A DNA stretch of 7,510 bases from Anaerolineae bacterium (GTDB taxonomy: Bacteria > Chloroflexota > Anaerolineae > J102): contig JALSPL010000481.1 in assembly GCA_026985975.1 (NCBI GenBank), positions 1-7,510 of the forward strand, in the 5' to 3' direction. The notes beneath the pieces are model-generated. The model saw nothing but the letters and a program-made list of their open reading frames with translations. It had not been told where the DNA came from and searched no databases. A program made the position numbers and the translations under genes. This document shows, piece by piece, positions 5,056-7,510 of the stretch; within the stretch, counting starts at the first letter, position 1; every line of letters starts with the position of its first letter.

Positions 5056-6153
5056 ATGATTCGCGAAACCGATTTACAGGAACTTGTGGCGTTTGATGGT
5101 GCAGAAAATCCCGTTCTCAGTCTCTATCTCGATGTCGATCCCCGAACCACAACGACAGAGACGTACAAACTCACCCTGCGCAATCTGCTCGACAGTGCGC
5201 ACAATGCCGATCCTGCAGATAAAAAACGCATCGAACAATTCATCGATCTGGAATATAATCGCCAGGCCCGCGGGCTCGTCATCTTCTCCTGCCAAAAGCG
5301 TGATTTCTGGCGCGTTTTCCCTCTGGACGTTCCGGTCAAAAATATCATCATGGTCTCTCGACGTCCGTTGGTGCGCGAGCTGGTGGATTTGCTGAACACG
5401 TACGGGCATTTGGGCGTGGCCGCCATCGACAAACAGGGCGCCCGTTTCTACTCCTTCCATCTGGGCGCACTGGAAGAAGTGGTGGGCGCGCTGGGAGAGG
5501 ATGTCAAGCGGCACAAGCAGGGCGGATGGTCCGCCTCCCGCTACCAACGTCGCGAAGACGAGGCTGCAAAGAGCAATCTCAAATCCTTTGTGGAACTGAC
5601 CGATGAGTTTACTCGTCACTATCATTGGCAACAGCTCATTCTGGCGGGCGCACACGGCACTGTCAGCCAATTCCAGAATATGCTGCCGCCGCACCTGAAC
5701 AAACTGGTCATCGGGACCATGCCCCTGGAGACCGACGCCTCTTTGCAGGAAGTGCGCGAACGGGCGGAGGCCCTGGCCAAAGACGCCTATGAGCGCCATA
5801 CCCAGATGCTGGCTGAGGAGTTGGTCGTGCAGGCCAGCAAAGGCGATATGGCCGTCATGGGCCTGGAAGCCACGCTGGACGCCCTGCAACAGGGCAGCGT
5901 GTATCAGCTTTTCTTCAGCGAAAGCTACACCCTGCCCGAAAATGAGGTCCGCCGCTGCACCCACTGCAATTATCTCACCACAGCCCGGGTTGACGTCTGC
6001 CCGCTTTGCGGCGGCGAAATGCGCCCCATGGTGGACGCCATCAACAACATCGCCCGCCGGGCCATCGCTCAGGGCGCTCAGGTCATCGTGCTGCCGCCCG
6101 ACAATCCTCTGGAAGCCGAAAATGCCCATATCGGCGCATTCTTGCGATACTAA
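5056..6153 (+). CDS. eRF1/Vms1-like release factor homologue (baeRF10-type), GGW variant
   Basis: The product has 365 residues in the three-part layout of archaeo-eukaryotic release factors. Residues 1-125 form the N-terminal domain (NPVLSLYLDVDPR). Residues 125-265 form an RNase H-like middle domain. Residues 265-365 form an L7Ae-like domain carrying a zinc ribbon with C301-x2-C304 and C315-x2-C318. The loop QGGWSASRYQRR (155-166) aligns with the GGQSAxRFxR loop that enters the peptidyl-transferase centre in eRF1, but Trp158 replaces the glutamine. Vms1/ANKZF1-type relatives free nascent chains from stalled 60S/50S subunits, so a role in ribosome rescue or peptidyl-tRNA hydrolysis is likely but inferred. 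The ATG at 5056 has AGGAGG at 5044-5049. The gene has its own promoter and leader and appears to be monocistronic, with a terminator after it. The fold call is strong; the activity is uncertain because of the GGW loop. Confidence 0.85.
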   Translation: MIRETDLQELVAFDGAENPVLSLYLDVDPRTTTTETYKLTLRNLLDSAHNADPADKKRIEQFIDLEYNRQARGLVIFSCQKRDFWRVFPLDVPVKNIIMVSRRPLVRELVDLLNTYGHLGVAAIDKQGARFYSFHLGALEEVVGALGEDVKRHKQGGWSASRYQRREDEAAKSNLKSFVELTDEFTRHYHWQQLILAGAHGTVSQFQNMLPPHLNKLVIGTMPLETDASLQEVRERAEALAKDAYERHTQMLAEELVVQASKGDMAVMGLEATLDALQQGSVYQLFFSESYTLPENEVRRCTHCNYLTTARVDVCPLCGGEMRPMVDAINNIARRAIAQGAQVIVLPPDNPLEAENAHIGAFLRY

Positions 6154-6193
6154 ACCGCCCGCTGCGCAACGGTTCGACAACCTGACATTCCAG

Positions 6194-6236
6194 CGCCGGC
6201 CCGCCGCCTGTTCCACCACCGGGCCGGCGTCTCTTT
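6194..6236 (+). terminator. Terminator after the release-factor-like gene
   Basis: CGCCGGCCCG (6194-6203) and CGGGCCGGCG (6220-6229) form a perfect 10-bp GC stem with a 16-base loop. The tail is TCTCTTT, an interrupted T-run. It lies 40 nt past the stop codon. Confidence 0.65.
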
Positions 6237-6334
6237 GAAAAGATGAAACGTCGCACCGCTTTCCATCATCTCAAAGACAACTTCCCCTGCTCTGCGGGCG
6301 CGACCAAAACGTCCTCCGTTACGGTGAATGAATC

Positions 6335-7000
6335 TTGAACCGCTCATCTTCTGACATCCCACCCATCCTCATCACCATCATTACCGCGCTGGCGGTTTTT
6401 GTCGCGGGCTTATTGATCATGTTTCTGGGATTACGATTTTGGGCGCCGAAACCGGTCGCCGAGACGCCCACGCCCGATTTTAGCGTCATCACCCTGACGC
6501 CGCTGCTCACCTCTGCGCCCGCGACCGCCGCGCCCACCGATAGTCCCACGCCCACGGCGACGCCATCACCCAGCCCATCGCCCTCGGCCACCCCCGTCCC
6601 ATCCTTCACCCCCACCCCCACCGCAACCCCCACATCCACCCCCACGGCCACGCCCACGGCGACAACGAGCCCGACATCCACCATGACGGCAACCCCGACA
6701 GTCACGACGACTCCGACACGCACTGCAACCCCGACCGTCACGCCATCGCCGACAGAAACGGCAACGCCGCCTCCTACGCCCGCCCACACCAACACACCCA
6801 CACCGCCGCCCGTCACCGCAACGCCTTTTCCCACGGCCTCCCCCACACCGCCTCCGTCCCCGACAGCCTCACCCACCGCCCCGCCGCCAACCGACACGCC
6901 CGTCCCCACGCCTGTCGATACGCCGACGGCAATCCCCACCGAGACGCCCACAGCCAGCGCCACCAGCAGCCCCATTCCCAGGCCCACAGCGACGCCGTAG
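6335..7000 (+). CDS. Single-pass membrane protein with Thr/Pro-rich tail
   Basis: The product has 221 residues. The start is TTG at 6335: an in-frame TGA at 6329-6331 blocks anything upstream, the next in-frame ATG is residue 29 and would cut the membrane helix, and a weak GGTGA at 6323-6327 has proper spacing. Residues 1-10 are a short head. Residues 11-33 are a strong transmembrane helix (ILITIITALAVFVAGLLIMF). From about residue 43 to the end the chain is almost only T, P, S, A and V, with many TPT, TPTAT and SPTP units. No folded domain, cysteine or sortase signal follows. The tail is probably extracellular and possibly O-glycosylated, like the Thr-Pro linkers common in Chloroflexota surface proteins, where they normally connect to a domain. 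It may be a stalk, a truncated remnant or a wall spacer. The function is unknown. Confidence 0.75.
   Translation: MNRSSSDIPPILITIITALAVFVAGLLIMFLGLRFWAPKPVAETPTPDFSVITLTPLLTSAPATAAPTDSPTPTATPSPSPSPSATPVPSFTPTPTATPTSTPTATPTATTSPTSTMTATPTVTTTPTRTATPTVTPSPTETATPPPTPAHTNTPTPPPVTATPFPTASPTPPPSPTASPTAPPPTDTPVPTPVDTPTAIPTETPTASATSSPIPRPTATP
6524..6997 (+). repeat. Low-complexity coding repeat (Thr-Pro codons)
   Basis: This stretch is built from recurring CCCACGGC, ACGCCG and CCCACC-type units that encode the TPT-rich tail. It is degenerate rather than an exact microsatellite, but it should be prone to length change. The same composition produces a long spurious Gly-Val frame on the opposite strand. 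Confidence 0.7.
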
Positions 7001-7008
7001 CATCGGGT

Positions 7009-7038
7009 TAGAACCTGCCGGGACTTATAGCGTATAAT
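7009..7038 (+). promoter_or_regulatory. Promoter of the Clp ATPase gene
   Basis: A perfect -10 TATAAT is at 7033-7038. The best -35 is weak: TAGAAC at 7009-7014 with an 18-nt spacer. Transcription would start near 7045, leaving about 60 nt of leader. No CIRCE-type inverted repeat is present, so HrcA control is not indicated. Confidence 0.6.
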
Positions 7039-7105
7039 GAATGGGAGCGGACGCCCAGTCGGCTCATCTTCTCCATCCCATTTCAGGAAATTACTGCTTT
7101 TTCAC

Positions 7106-7510
7106 ATGATGCAATTTGACCGTTACACCGAACGCGCCCAGGACGCCCTGATGCGCGCTTATGAAATTCTGCACCGCTATCAGCATAGCCAGGCCGACAC
7201 CGAGCACCTTTTCCTGGCCCTGCTGGAACAGCCCGACGGCATGGTGCGCCACATCCTCAACGAACTGGACGCGCCCGCCGACGCTATGCGCATCGATCTG
7301 GAGCATTTGCTGGATCAGGCGCCCAGGAGCAGCGGGCCCGCCATGAGCCCCGCCGCACCGGGCCAGATCTACATCACCCCCCGGCTGCATCGCCTGAACC
7401 AGGTCGCGGTCGAAGAATCGGCCCGTCTGGGCGATGAATACATCTCCACCGAGCACCTCTTCCTAGCCATCCTGCGCGAGCGCAACACCCCCAGCGCCAA
7501 TCTTCTCAAG
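7106..7510 (+). CDS. ClpB/ClpC-type AAA+ unfoldase, N-terminal domain (3' part outside window)
   Basis: The frame is open from ATG at 7106 (a second ATG follows at 7109) to the last base, giving 135 codons with no stop. It shows the Clp N-domain double repeat. The first repeat is FDRYTERAQDALMRAYEILH with DTEHLFLALLEQPDGMVRHIL (about 4-52). The second is LNQVAVEESARLGDEYIS with TEHLFLAILRERNTPSANLL (about 96-134). A Pro/Ala/Gly-rich linker of about 30 residues joins them. This domain recruits substrates or adaptors for the hexameric unfoldase. The ATPase modules that would separate ClpB (disaggregase) from ClpC (protease partner) lie outside the window, so no symbol is given. No good ribosome binding site is near the start; AGGAA at 7085-7089 is 16 nt away. 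Confidence 0.88.
   Translation, partial: MMQFDRYTERAQDALMRAYEILHRYQHSQADTEHLFLALLEQPDGMVRHILNELDAPADAMRIDLEHLLDQAPRSSGPAMSPAAPGQIYITPRLHRLNQVAVEESARLGDEYISTEHLFLAILRERNTPSANLLK

Noticed and set aside
5074..6219. Long minus-strand open frame (381 codons) opposite the release-factor-like gene
   Set aside because: It is antisense to a clearly recognisable protein family member with a ribosome binding site, and its translation resembles no known fold.
6328..6354. Eight-codon upstream frame overlapping the start of the Thr/Pro-rich gene
   Set aside because: It is very short, and the GGTGA that might serve it directly abuts its ATG, so there is no reason to think it is translated.
6319..6987. Minus-strand frame encoding Gly-Val repeats
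   Set aside because: It is the complement of the Thr-Pro codon repeats. The plus strand has a credible membrane helix and the minus frame is compositionally artificial.
7039..7105. CIRCE or other heat-shock operator before the Clp gene
   Set aside because: No TTAGCACTC-N9-GAGTGCTAA-like inverted repeat is present.

Overview
The window reads as accessory-rich bacterial chromosome, most likely from the Chloroflexota (Anaerolineae/Caldilineae-like). This placement is an inference. It rests on the moderately high GC content, the Thr-Pro ('TPTATPT') tail protein, the eRF1-like release-factor homologue, the PurA variant motif, and the short heptamer and hairpin repeats between genes. No rRNA, tRNA, transposase or CRISPR array is visible.

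Layout. (1) At 1-105 is the 3' end of a larB-like gene (nickel-pincer cofactor synthesis). (2) At 294-1387 is a compact plus-strand unit. A near-consensus sigma70 promoter (TTGACA-17-TATACT) is followed by a perfect 15-bp palindrome, then an ArsR-type regulator whose only cysteines lie in a C-terminal tail, then a 151-aa Gly/Arg/Trp/Pro-rich protein with a helical tail, then a clear intrinsic terminator. (3) At 1458-1615 is a repeat-rich convergent intergenic region: ten in-phase heptamers that fold back on themselves, and a stem-loop directly after purA. (4) At 1618-4482 is the minus-strand guaB-purA operon with its own extended -10 promoter. The two enzymes each take IMP, one toward GMP and one toward AMP, so the operon sits at the purine branch point. 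(5) At 4483-5055 are two near-identical perfect hairpins with compensatory base changes, a 17-bp inverted repeat enclosing the second hairpin, then a promoter and a strong intrinsic terminator located in front of the next gene. (6) At 5056-6153 is a three-domain eRF1/Vms1-like protein with GGW in place of GGQ and a Cys4 zinc ribbon, followed by a terminator. (7) At 6335-7000 is a single-pass membrane protein that is almost entirely Thr/Pro/Ser/Ala-rich tail. (8) From 7106 to the window end is the N-terminal domain of a ClpB/ClpC-type AAA+ unfoldase.

Functional picture. The guaB-purA operon is ordinary metabolism. The release-factor-like protein and the Clp ATPase both suggest protein quality control, but they have separate promoters and their proximity is only suggestive. 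The observations most worth following are the GGQ-to-GGW change, the promoter-terminator pair that could make a ~140-nt leader or small RNA in front of that gene, the covarying hairpin repeats, and the ArsR/Gly-Arg-rich protein module.
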